Positions 54,921 through 64,000 of a stretch of 64,000 nt of DNA are shown here, in pieces (position 1 is the first letter of the stretch; each line of letters begins with the position of its first letter). Source of the DNA: Ichthyophis bannanicus (lineage: Eukaryota > Chordata > Amphibia > Gymnophiona > Ichthyophiidae). The stretch covers positions 1,443,674,163-1,443,738,162 of the forward strand of contig CM066031.1 of the NCBI GenBank assembly GCA_033557465.1, written 5' to 3'. The translations under genes and the position numbers were made by a program. The notes under the pieces are model-generated. The model made no database searches, was not told the DNA's origin, and saw nothing but the letters and a program-made list of their open reading frames with translations.

Positions 54921-56530
54921 AGGTGTAGGGACTTGGGGTTTGGGTGCCACAAAGTCCCCTCCTCCTGAGACAGAAGGTCTGGCGCCGCTCCCAGGTCCAG
55001 AGAGGGTCCCTGGGAGAGATGCAGAAGTAGAGGGAACCACACTTGGCATGGCCAGCGTGGAGCTATGAGGATCATCGATCCATGATCTCTCTGGAGTTTG
55101 AACAGAGTCTTGGGAATCAAAGGAATGGGTGGAAAGGCATATAGGAATTCCTGACCCCAATGCAGGAGAAAGGCATCGTTGGCCTGAGCCCCCTGACACG
55201 GATTCCTGGAACAGAACCGGGGAAGTTTGGCATTCCACGGACTTGCAAAGAGGTCTATGTCCAGGGTTCCCCATTCCTGAAAGATTCTGCGTATCTGGTC
55301 CATATGTAGGGACCATTCGTGTGGAAGCAGAACTCGACTGAGTCTGTCTGCCCGAGAGTTTTGAACCCCTGGAAGATAGACTGCCAGAAGATGAATTTGA
55401 TGCTCTCTGGCGAAGGCCCATAATCTGAGAGCTTCGTTGCAAAGCGACAGAGAGCCTGTCCCTCCTTGTTTGTTTATGTAGAACATGGCTACCTGATTGT
55501 CTGTCTGGACTAGGACGGTCAGGTTGACTAGGAGTGTATGGAAGACTTTGAGGGCAAAGAAGATTGCTCGCAGTTCCAGGAGGTTGATGTGAAGGATGGT
55601 TTCTTGGGGAGACCAAGTACCCTGAGTGGAGAGGTGTTGAAGATGGACTCCCCACCCTGTTTGGGAGGCATCTGTTGTGAGGGTTGCTTGGGGCAACAAA
55701 GGTTGGAAGGGGGTCCCCAACAACAGATTCTTGGTGGACATCCACCATTGGAGGGACCAAAACAGACGCTTTGAGGTGAGTATTTGGTCGGAGAGCGCTC
55801 CTGATGCTTGAGTCCACTGAGTGGCCAAGGTCCATTGAGCTGCTCTCATATGAAGACGAGCGTAGGGCACCACGTGTACCGTGGAGGCCATGTGGCCCAG
55901 AAGTCGTAGCATTTCTCTGGCTGTCAAGTGACTGCTGGATTGAGCTTGGGAGGCCAAGTACATCAGACGTTGGCCCCGGACTTGAGGTAGGTAGGCCCTT
56001 GCAGTGGCGGTGTCCAACTGGGCCCCTATGAATTCCAGAGACTGAGTAGGGGGTAAGCTGAGACTTGGGAAGGTTTACCACCAGTCCCAGATACTGTAGA
56101 ATGTGCCTGGTGCGGTCCAGGGAAATCTGGGCCTGTGACTGAGATGGAGCTCGGATGAGCCAGTCGTCCAGATATGGGAATACAAAAATTCCCAGACCTC
56201 TTAGAAATGCAGCCACCACTGCCATGCATTTGGTGAACACTCTTGGAGCAGAGGCCAGACCGAAGGGAAGTACTCTGTACTGGAAATGTTTTTCCTGAAA
56301 CAGAAATCTTAGATATTTTCTGTGGGATGGGTGGATGAGTATATGTGTGTACGCATCCTTGAGATCTAGAGAACAAAGCCAATCCTGACTCTGAAGGTAT
56401 GGAAGGAGAATGCCTAGAGAAAGCATTTTGAATTTCTCCTTGTACAGAAATTTGTTCAATTCTCTCAGATCTAGGATAGGTCTGAATCCCCCTTTGTTAT
56501 GAGAAAATAAGGGGAGTAGAATCCTGTCCC
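54896..56530 (-). pseudogene. RNase H and main RT domain, DIRS copy A4 (one frameshift, severed N-terminus)
   Basis: RT is in the frame 56459-about 56050: LNKFLYKEKFKML, SLDLKDAYTHILIHP, LPFGLASAPRVFTKCM and an intact FPYLDDWLI motif. One extra base near 56060 moves to the frame 56017-54896: TTDASQTGWGVH, LELRAIFFALK, QTDNQVAMFYINKQGGTGS and RADRLSRV, then the conserved tail ending at LHLRAWLLKA. The RT N-terminus is beyond the L1 insertion (62083-62400). Confidence 0.9.
56518..56530. repeat. 13-bp target-site duplication, left copy
   Basis: AGAATCCTGTCCC, identical to 62083-62095 at the other side of the L1 insertion. Confidence 0.92.
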
Positions 56531-56636
56531 TGGGACTTCCGGTCTAGCCACGGAGGAGAGCAGACGTGGTTGAGTGAGCTCTCTGCTGCCCCGGTTATCT
56601 CCGGGTAGATACAGCCCCCCAACCGGCACCGAGAAC

Positions 56637-57728
56637 ATGCCGAAGGTGCTTAAGGCAAAGCCCCCGAATCCAATTAAAGATATGTATGCGGCGAAGGCGG
56701 GAGCCGGGAAGGCAGTGGGGTCCGGCCCATGGGCGCAGCAGGCGCCGACGTCCCCCAGCGGATCCGAGGGTCTGGAGGTAGGGGAGACCGAGGACGCTCC
56801 CCCTACGGAGCTGGAGGCCGTGCTGCGTGAGATTCGGGACTCTAAAGATGAAATTGTGGAGAGAGTGTCCCAAAAGCTGGAGGAAAAGTTTGCGGCGCTT
56901 GGGCAGCGGTTGGAGGAGGTGGAAGCCCGGGTGAGCTCGACGGAGGACTCCCAGGCGGAGATGCAGCGCACGATGGGATCGTTGCAACAGCAGCTTAGCT
57001 GGCTGCATGCTAAAGCGGAGGAGATGGAAAACCGAGACAGGAGATCGAATCTGCGAATTTTTGGGGTGCCGGAGGGGGCGGAAGCTGGAGACCCTCTTGG
57101 ATTTACTGGGGAGCTGCTGGCGACTTGTTTTCCAGGTGCCCCGTCCACCCCAGCATACGAACTGGAGAGAGCTCACAGAGAGTTGCGGCCTAAGCCGGGT
57201 GAGTCGGCCCCGCCACGTGCTCTCATTGTAAAGCTTCTCCGATTCCAGGACAGAGAGCATGTGATTCGGGCCGCTCGGAAATCTCGTTTTGTGACTTTTA
57301 AGGAGTGGAAGGTCTATGTTTTTCCAGACCTGGCCTCGGAGACTGTCAAACGCAGGAAGGATTTGATTAAATGGAAAGAGAGCTGGGCCCGGAGAGGCGT
57401 GCAGGTGGCGATATGGTATCCGGCAAAGATTACTATGATGGTGAACGGAGTGCGCCGTTTTTTTGCCACGAAGGATACCCTGGAAAAGTTTCTGAGTACA
57501 CAGCAGGGGAACTGGGCCGGAGAGCGGGAGAGAAATCGCCGAGAAGAAGTCCGGCGGTGGCGCCAGCAGAAACAGGCAGCGGCGGATCGCCGTGATCGGG
57601 TCAATGGACTTCAAAGTGCTGTTTATGATGCTGGGTTCCCTGTATTTGTTGCTGTAGGGGAGTGCTTGGTACGATTGGGGGGTGGTGGAGGGGCTGCGAA
57701 TGGGGTAGTCTCCCCTGGGCCCCGGTGA
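56637..57728 (+). CDS. L1 ORF1 protein (RNA-binding chaperone)
   Basis: 363 residues from MPKVLKAK, which I prefer over the upstream in-frame ATG at 56574 because the basic N-terminus starts here. Residues about 50-135 form a coiled coil (heptads of Leu and charged residues, AVLREIRDSKDEIVERVSQK). The RRM domain starts at NRDRRSNLRIFGVPEG (about 140). The C-terminal domain has PRALIVKLLRFQDREHV and a WYPAKITMMVNGVRRFF stretch. Such proteins trimerise and coat L1 RNA in cis. The frame is open, which supports recent insertion; the last 40 residues are Gly/Val-rich and may be a read-through of spacer sequence. Confidence 0.9.
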   Translation: MPKVLKAKPPNPIKDMYAAKAGAGKAVGSGPWAQQAPTSPSGSEGLEVGETEDAPPTELEAVLREIRDSKDEIVERVSQKLEEKFAALGQRLEEVEARVSSTEDSQAEMQRTMGSLQQQLSWLHAKAEEMENRDRRSNLRIFGVPEGAEAGDPLGFTGELLATCFPGAPSTPAYELERAHRELRPKPGESAPPRALIVKLLRFQDREHVIRAARKSRFVTFKEWKVYVFPDLASETVKRRKDLIKWKESWARRGVQVAIWYPAKITMMVNGVRRFFATKDTLEKFLSTQQGNWAGERERNRREEVRRWRQQKQAAADRRDRVNGLQSAVYDAGFPVFVAVGECLVRLGGGGGAANGVVSPGPR

Positions 57729-57989
57729 TTTGGGTAGAGGAGTGGGATAGTGGGGGGGGGGGCAGATTTCTGGAAATGGGCTGAGGGGGGAAGGGGGTGG
57801 GGCAGCGGGAGGGGGGGAACTGAAGCGTGGTCTGGTGGAGGTCTGTAAAGACAAAAAATTGTGGCGTGAGTGGGGGTGTATGAGCGGTGGGTTTTGTTGT
57901 GGTTGTTTGGTTTTTTTTGTTCGTTTGTGTGATGTGTGGGGGGTCCCTGTTTCCTGGTCCCTGGGCCGGGAGGGTATGGAGAATGGCTG
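57729..57989 (+). other. G-rich inter-ORF spacer of the L1
   Basis: Runs of 5-9 G interspersed with T and A (for example 57752-57759 and 57786-57798) on the plus strand, candidate G-quadruplex DNA. The minus strand gives long Pro-rich open frames that are composition artefacts. Confidence 0.6.
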
Positions 57990-60900
57990 ATGGGTAGGTT
58001 GGGGGTGGGGGGCTTGAAGGTAGCCTCCTATAATGTTCGAGGCTTTCATAGTCCAATTAAACGGAAGCGAGTGCTTGCACAGCTTAACAGACAGCGGGTG
58101 AATGTTGCATTAATTCAAGAGACGCATCTGCTGCAGGGGGAGTTGGAGAAGCTCAAGTCCCAGGGGTTTGAACAGGTGTATGGATCCTCTTATAACTCTA
58201 AGAAAAGAGGGGTGGCGATTTTGGTACACAAGAATGCTCGCTTTATCCCGTATGAAAGTGGGGGGGATGAGGAAGGGCGGGTGGTTTGGGTGGTGGGGAG
58301 GGTGGACTTGCGAGAGGTATCCTTTCTAAATATATATGCCCCTAACGGTAGTAAGGGGGCCTTTTTCAAAGACACCCTCCGGGTCTTTCAAGATAAAGCT
58401 AAGGGAGACTGGATAGTGGGGGGCGACATGAACTGTGTGGTAGGGGAGAGGGACCGGTCCAACTTTTGCCGAAGTAGGCATGGGAAGGAGGGTAAGGAGC
58501 TACAGAGGTGTATGGAGGATTTTGCCCTGGTAGATGTGTGGCGGTGGGAGAACCCCGGGGGCCGGGAATTTACTTGCTATTCAGCGACGCAGGAGACATA
58601 CTCCCGGTTGGATATCCTTTTAGGTCGACAGGACCAGTTGGGGGTGCTGCAGAACATCCAGATCCTCCCTATTACGTTGTCGGATCATGGGATGGTGGTA
58701 GGGGAGTGGGTGGGGAGGGGAGGGGGGGGGAGGGGGGTGGCGGGGTAATGTGTCCCTGTACCAGTCCAAGGACGGGCAAACCACGCTTCGGAAGGCTTGG
58801 CAGGACTATATGAAGTGGAATGATTGTGGAGAGGTAGCGGACGCCACGCTCTGGGATGCGGGGAAGGCTAATATGAGGGGGATTATGATACAACTGGGGA
58901 GTCGCCGGAAGAAAGAGCGGGAAGCGCTACGCGGTCGCCTCATGCAGGAAATGGGGCAATTGCAGGCGGAGCACAGTGGAGGAGGGTCTAAGGCGGTGAG
59001 GCAGCGTTTGGCGGGACTCCGGGCGAAGCTTAATGCTTTGGAATCGGAGGAGGTGGAGCGGATGATGCGGGCTACTAAGCGGGCTTTTATGGAAGGGGGG
59101 AATAGGGCGGGGAAGGTGCTGGCCCGCCAACTACAAAAGAAACGGGAGGGCAGAATAGTGCGAGAGATTGTGGGAGGGGGGGAGCGGGCCGTTGCAAGCC
59201 GAGATATTTGCGCGGCCTTCCGGAGGTTTTATGAGGGGTTGTATAAGCGACAGGACGGGGTATGTGTGGAAAAGATAGAGGCATATCTGAGGGATGTCGT
59301 CTTTCCTAGGGTGGAGGAGGGCACGGCGGACTGGCTGGGGCGGCCGATCGGGGTTCAGGAGGTATTGGACGGTATTAAGAAATTGCCTAAGGGGAAGGCG
59401 GCTGGGGAGGATGGGTTCCAGGCGGAATATTATCATATGATGAGGGAAGAACTTGCCCCGTTTTTGGCGCGCTTGTATTCCGGTTTGTTGAAGGGAGAGG
59501 GGCTCCCGGAGTCGATGGCGCAGGCCAATATTGTGGTGCTACCCAAGGAGGGACGCCCTCCGGAACTCTGTGAGAGCTATCGCCCCATTGCCCTTCTGAA
59601 CAGTGATGCTAAATTGTACGCTAAGATCTTAGCGACCAGATTGGAAAGCAGTCTGCCAGGATTAATCCATCCGGATCAAACGGGATTTATAAAGGGGAGG
59701 CGGATAGCGGATAATGTGCGTAGGCGGTCGGGTTGCTCCATTTAGTTCGGAATCGCCAGTCCCCAGCGCTATGTGTGGCATTAGACGCGGAGAAGGCGTT
59801 TGACAGGGTGGAGTGGGGGTTCTTGTTTCAGGTTATGGGACGGATGGGGCTAGGGGAGGGTTTTATTCAGGGGGTGAGAGCTCTGTACCAGAGGCCGGCG
59901 GCGCGCATCTGGGTGAATGATCAGGTATCGGAACGGTTTTATTTGCAGCGGGGTACGCGGCAGGGATGCCCCCTCTCGCCTTTGCTGTTTGCAATCATGA
60001 TCGAGGCCCTGGCGCTTAAGATCCGGGCCCAGCACCGGATACGGCCGGTGCTGGCGGGGGAAGTGCCCCATAAGATTCTTCTTTATGCGGATGATACATT
60101 GATCTTTATGACCCATCCGGAAGAATCGCTGCCAGTGCTCTTACAGGAGTTGGAGAATTTTGGGGTGGTATCGGGTTTTAAAGTGAATTAGTCTAAGACG
60201 GAGGCTTTGGCTTTGGGGGGATTGCGGAGGGAGGCCTTTCCAGACTTCCCTTTTCGCTGGGCGGCGGGGAGCATCAAATACTTGGGGGTCCGCATAGCGG
60301 AGGACCCAGCGCAGTTGTTTGACTTGAATTATCGGCCGCTGATGGGGTGGATATCCTTGCTGTTGGATGGGTGGTCTGCCCTACACCTTAGTTGGTGGGG
60401 TAGAGTGGAAGCGCTTAAAATGACTGTACTGCCGAAATTTTTGTTTTTATTTTTGCAGTTGCCTCTAGGGGTCCCGGGGACCATGTTGAAACGGTGGGAG
60501 AGTCGGTTGGCGAAATTTGTGTGGTGGGGAAAGGCGGCGAGGATTCGGCGGGGTAGTCTCTTTCAGTTTAAAGCCCGGGGAGGGGTGCGGTTCCCTTCGT
60601 TGCGGTGGTATCATCAGGCCTGCATTCTGCGGGCGTGGCGGGACCATGCCGGGGGGGAGGGGGTTGAGTCATGGGTGGAGTTGGAGCGGACGGTGTTGGG
60701 GCGATCTCCTGGGCGAAATGGTTGGTGGAGGGAGTAGAGGGCGGTGGTAGGCACGCTAAGTTGGGGCATCCATTTCTGGATGCCATGATGGAGGTAGCTG
60801 CGCTGGGACGGCGGCGGGAGTGGTTTCCCAGCCCTTTCTCCCCCTGGTCTTCCCTTGAGGAGTTCCTCCCTCTGGGGAAGGTGGGTTGGGTACGGAAGGG

Positions 60901-61843
60901 GCGCCAGTTATTGGAGGGACGCCTGGATAAATTAAGGGACTTTGTGGCGGGGGGGATCATCCGGTCCCAGCGGGATCTAGAGGGTGCATTGCAGGATAGG
61001 ATCCCGTTCTATCAATACTTTCAGGTGCGTCACCTCCTTCGTAGCGGGGACGTTTTGGCTCACATCCAGAGAGACGGCACGCCTCTGGAGCAGGTGTTGT
61101 TCCAGGGGACGGGCGATAGGGGATTTATTGCTCGAATTTATCGGGTTTTGCTGGAGGAGGGGACAGAGAGTGGGCCCCCCTTGCATCAGGTACGGTGGCA
61201 TAGGTGGCTGGGGAGGGAATTGGGGGAAGAGGGGTGGGACGGGATCTATGCGGGGTTGTACAGGGGTACCTGGGTGTCTTCCTGGCGACAGACTCAATTG
61301 CAGTTGCTGCATGGGGCTTACTGTACGCCGCGGCGTCTGTTCCTGGCCGGGGGGAGCCCTTCTGACACCTGCTGGAGAGGCTGTGGAGGGAGTGGGAGCT
61401 TCCTCCACATGTGGTGGGGTTGCCCGGTGATTCAGTCCTTTTGGGATAGGGTGGAGTGTCGCGTAGGGGAGATATTAGGGGAAGAGAGGTCCGGGGCACC
61501 CCGTGAGAGCCTGGTTTGGTTATTGGGATCCCCGGAGGGGGGGCGGCGAGGGAGGTGGCGGGAGTTACTAGCTGAAAAGCTGCGTTTGGCTGCCAGAGTG
61601 GCCATAGCTGGGAAGTGGAAGAGTGTGAGTGGCCCCTCGGAGGGAGACTGGGAGGGTAAAGTGGAAGCGGCGGTGCTTTTTGATTGGTTGACCTACCGCC
61701 TGCGGGGGCAGGAGTGGAGGGTCCATAAGATTTGGGATATTTATCTGGAGAAGGGGGGGGGTCCGGGAATTGCGGGCCGGCCTGGAGGGGCGGGGGGGAC
61801 TGCCAATCACACACACACATACTTAGTTGGTTTAAGAGTTTGA
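57990..61843 (+). pseudogene. L1 ORF2: endonuclease, reverse transcriptase, C-terminal domain (few lesions)
   Basis: The start is taken at MGRLGVGG (57990). APE endonuclease to about 58740: SYNVRGFHSPIKRKRVL, QETHLL, VGGDMNCVVG and TLSDHGMV. Frame 2 (58750-59745): the KLPKGKAAGEDGFQAEYY block, ESYRPIALLNSDAKLYAKIL and PDQTGFIKGRRIADN. Frame 3 (59733-60191): CVALDAEKAFDRVEWGFL, RQGCPLSPLLFAIMIEALAL and LLYADDTLIF (catalytic). A TAG stop at 60189 follows LENFGVVSGFKVN. The rest (60207-60737, 60671-61843) gives SIKYLGVRIA and the Cys/His-rich end CWRGCGGSGSFLHMWWGCP. Shifts fall in or near G-runs at about 58735, 59735 and 60720. Confidence 0.9.
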
Positions 61844-62082
61844 GATTGTTTTTGTTTAATTGAAGTTTGTAAGTGGAATGTGACATGTGGGTGGTTTTGA
61901 GGGGAGTGTTGTCCTCTAGTTGTGTTGTACTATCTCGGGTGGAACTACAGAGGGATGGGGGAAGTGACTAACTTGTGTGAAATTATGTTGTTGTTTGTGG
62001 AACTTTGTAGTTCTAGTGCTTCAGACGGTGTCATTTCCTGTATGTCACAATGCCAATAAAAACATGTTCTAAAAAAAAAAAA

Positions 62083-62400
62083 AGAATCCTGTCCCTTGTT
62101 GAAGAAGAGGAACCTCTTCTATTGCCCCTTGGGCAAGGAGAGAAGAGATTTCCTGACCCAACAGGTCCAGGAGAGATGGGGAGAATTGAAGTGCCTCACC
62201 ATGGTATGTGGAGGAAGGTTGGAAAAATGAAGTTTGTAGCCCTCTCTGATGATAGAGAGGGTCCAGTGCTCTGATGTAATTTGCCCCCATCTGGGAGCAA
62301 AGTGAGCTATCCTTCCGGGAATGGTGAGGGGCTCTGGTTGTTCTAGAGCCAGAAATGTTAAGTTCTCTAGGGGCAAGTCAAAACCCCTGAGGGGGTTGAG
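62083..62400 (-). pseudogene. N-terminal part of RT gene, DIRS A4
   Basis: Right-hand side of the L1 insertion, starting with the target-site copy 62083-62095. LENLTFLALEQPEPLTIPGR and HFAPRWGQITSEHWTLSI match A2 and A3; one indel near 62200 then shifts to a frame with LGQEISSLLAQGAIEEVPLL. It overlaps the gag end. Confidence 0.85.
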
Positions 62401-64000
62401 CCTGCTGAGGGATGACAGACGCTGCAGGCTTTGACCTTGCCTGTTTAGGTTGCTGACGTTTAGCAGCAAAGCGAGGCTGAGAAGATTGTTGGCCAGTATT
62501 TGCGGAAAATCTGGCCTTCTTGTAGTAAGGCCTCTTGAAAGACTTTTTCTTGGCAGGAGTAGAGGTAGACTTAGAAAGTCTATCCAATGTAGCATTTTCT
62601 GCGTCCATTTGAGTGGCTTTAATTTGCCAGTCTTTACCAAATAAGTTCTCACCTGTACAGGGCAGATTCCGTAAGCCATCCAGGACCCAGGGTTCTAGGT
62701 CAGAGGCCTGGAGCCAAGCAAGTCGTCGGGCTGCAATGGCAATGCCCGAAGCTCTACCGGCACCCTCAAAGGAATCAAAGGCTGCTCTGTTGGAGAACTT
62801 AGAAACATCTAGAAGCTGTTTCACTAAAGAAATGAACTCCTCCTTTCTATCCTCAGGGATAAAGGGGGCAAAATGCTTTACCTTTAGGGCAAGTTCCCTT
62901 AGAAACATGCCCATATACAGACTGTAAGAATTAATCCTGGCTATAAGCATACTAGCCTGGAAAAGTTTTCTGCCAAAAGAGTCTAGGGTCTTACATTCTT
63001 GCCCTGGAGGGGTAGAAGAGTGCCTTTTGGTGCTCTTAATCTTTTTCAGCGCAGACTTCACCACAATGGAATGGTGAGGCAGCTGAGTCTTTTGAAACCC
63101 AGGAGAAGGAGGGACCCGGTACATGGTGTCCAACCTACGAGAGTAAGGAGACAACGTTAGAGGAGCCTCCCATAAGTCCATCAAGTGTTCTTGAAGGATT
63201 TCATGGATAGGCAGGGTGACTGCCTCTTTAGGAACCTTAGGGTATCCTAAAATATCCAATTTCTTTGACCTAGGTTCTTTTTCAGAGGATGTGGTAATAG
63301 AAAGTCCTTTAGCTAGCTCTATAATGAAGTCTTGAAAGGACAAATCCTCTGGTGGAGACATTCTCCTCTTTGGGGAAGAGGGGTCTTCATGAAGAACTAG
63401 AGACAGCTCATCAGAGTCCTCAGAGGAGTCAAAATCCTCAGAAGAATCAGAGTATTCTCTATTTGCTTCCAACGCACGATACGCATACCGATCGGTATCG
63501 ACATCGGGCGTACCGGGTATGGGATCGGTATCGGGTGAAAACACGGATCCGGCATGCGGAACCGATCTGCGTTTGGAAGTTGATGGTCTCGGTTCCGGTA
63601 TGGGAGACGATACCGGAACCGGACCCGGTACCGCTGAACGCGGTACCGAGGGCGTCGCAGCTGTAATAAAAGCCAGCATGGCCTGCTGCATGGTCTGAAC
63701 AGTATTGCTCATAGACGCCACTGCTGCCTGGATGTCGGTACCGGTATGGGCCGGTACCCCAGAGCAGTCTAACAGGTGATCAGTCGAGGCCGTGCCATCG
63801 ATGTCAACCTGTAACCCCATAGATGGTGCTTTGGAAGTCAGAGCTTCCCGCCGGGGTTGTTTGGCTGGGGCATGGTCCTCAGATTCAAAATTGAGAGCCT
63901 CTCGATGCTTTGAAGGAGATTTGCTCTTTGAGGACCTGCCCGAAGAAGGTTTGGTTACCTGAGATCCATCCGGAGAGGAAGACCTGGATGACTGTGATGC
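62378..64000 (-). CDS. DIRS gag-like protein, copy A4 (open, partial)
   Basis: About 541 codons, open from the window edge to the stop at 62378; the N-terminal zinc module lies outside. Basic Ser/Lys region at the edge, then a Pro/Thr/Val-rich region (63740-63500) coded by GGTACC-rich DNA, a strongly acidic Ser/Glu/Asp patch (SSEDFDSSEDSDE), SPPEDLSFQDFIIELAKGLS, LDTMYRVPPSPGFQKTQLPH, VVKSALKKIKSTKRHS, LDSFGRKLFQASM, AWLQASDLEPWVLDGL, PCTGENLFGKDW and a basic tail with AKRQQPKQARSK. Compare A3, where Trp after ASDLEP is a stop; here it is kept. Confidence 0.88.
   Translation of the reverse strand, partial: ASQSSRSSSPDGSQVTKPSSGRSSKSKSPSKHREALNFESEDHAPAKQPRREALTSKAPSMGLQVDIDGTASTDHLLDCSGVPAHTGTDIQAAVASMSNTVQTMQQAMLAFITAATPSVPRSAVPGPVPVSSPIPEPRPSTSKRRSVPHAGSVFSPDTDPIPGTPDVDTDRYAYRALEANREYSDSSEDFDSSEDSDELSLVLHEDPSSPKRRMSPPEDLSFQDFIIELAKGLSITTSSEKEPRSKKLDILGYPKVPKEAVTLPIHEILQEHLMDLWEAPLTLSPYSRRLDTMYRVPPSPGFQKTQLPHHSIVVKSALKKIKSTKRHSSTPPGQECKTLDSFGRKLFQASMLIARINSYSLYMGMFLRELALKVKHFAPFIPEDRKEEFISLVKQLLDVSKFSNRAAFDSFEGAGRASGIAIAARRLAWLQASDLEPWVLDGLRNLPCTGENLFGKDWQIKATQMDAENATLDRLSKSTSTPAKKKSFKRPYYKKARFSANTGQQSSQPRFAAKRQQPKQARSKPAASVIPQQAQPPQGF

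Larger units (their letters stand above)
56531..62082 (+). mobile_element. nearly full-length L1-type LINE
   Basis: 5.55 kb, bounded by the 13-bp target-site duplication and ending in a run of A (62071-62083). It has a short 5' UTR, ORF1, a G-rich spacer (57729-57989), ORF2 and a 3' UTR of about 230 bases. The plus strand is G-rich, unlike its surroundings. It disrupts the RT gene of DIRS A4, so it is younger than A4. Confidence 0.92.
53399..64000 (-). mobile_element. DIRS retrotransposon copy A4 (5' end beyond window), carrying an L1
   Basis: The left end has perfect 58-bp inverted arms (53399-53456, 53664-53721) and the ICR half 53722-53760. Recombinase, RNase H, RT and gag follow, interrupted by a LINE at 56531-62082. 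Gag is open to the window edge. Sequence identity to A3 is high throughout, and this copy has the fewest lesions in the recombinase. Confidence 0.93.

Noticed and set aside
56595..58049. 484-residue Pro/Ser-rich minus-strand frame
   Set aside because: Antisense of L1 ORF1 and its G-rich spacer; composition keeps the frame open and no domain is visible.
1..64000. tRNA, rRNA or other housekeeping RNA genes
   Set aside because: I looked for A/B boxes and cloverleaf arms and saw none that were convincing; SINE-like pieces lack a tRNA head.
1..64000. Endogenous retrovirus or LTR retrotransposon
   Set aside because: No LTR pair, primer-binding site, protease, DDE integrase or env was seen; the RT/RNase H genes are followed by tyrosine recombinase and inverted termini, which define DIRS.

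Overview
This 64-kb window is vertebrate nuclear DNA made almost entirely of retrotransposons. The mix is DIRS-type tyrosine-recombinase elements, L2- and CR1-clade LINEs, and one L1-type LINE. DIRS elements this abundant alongside L2, CR1 and L1 suggest a large-genomed amphibian; a caecilian is plausible, but that is inference. The only host coding sequence I can support is one 90-bp exon at 49270-49359 on the minus strand. It has both splice sites and encodes a kelch-repeat segment that I recognise as KLHL14. If so, most of the window is two KLHL14 introns, more than 49 kb on one side and more than 14 kb on the other.

Layout. 1-4519: 5' part of a DIRS element (copy A1), with gag and a badly decayed pol. 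4870-25040: an old, decayed DIRS lineage (C) cut into three pieces by later insertions. The first insertion is a structurally complete DIRS (A2, 5792-11740). The second is an L2 (14086-23225), which holds a CR1, which holds a second DIRS subfamily (B1, 16105-about 22095), which holds a 284-bp insert. 26774-29558: a CR1 holding an L2 and a LINE tail. 29559-30414: purine-rich DNA. 30415-31392: CR1 (minus). 31778-43795: an L2 (minus) split by DIRS copy A3 (33095-42366), which itself carries two LINE insertions. 43796-44920: CR1 (plus). 44920-45055: a small repeat with a hammerhead-like core. 45056-46250: a decayed gag-like gene, probably a further DIRS lineage. 46251-53398: the least TE-dense stretch, with the KLHL14 exon, MITE-like repeats and a LINE scrap. 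53399-64000: DIRS copy A4, running off the window and carrying a nearly full-length L1 (56531-62082) with a 13-bp target-site duplication.

How the genes work together. In each DIRS the order along the minus strand is terminal repeat, gag, reverse transcriptase plus RNase H, tyrosine recombinase (overlapping the RNase H end in another frame), then an internal complementary region (ICR) and terminal repeat. The ICR carries complements of both outer ends, as expected for the circular-intermediate life cycle known for DIRS. Every copy carries disabling lesions, but A3 gag has a single nonsense codon, A4 gag is open as far as visible, and A4 has a fully open recombinase, so the A subfamily was active fairly recently. 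All DIRS copies lie on the minus strand, the same strand as the inferred host gene; LINEs lie on both strands.
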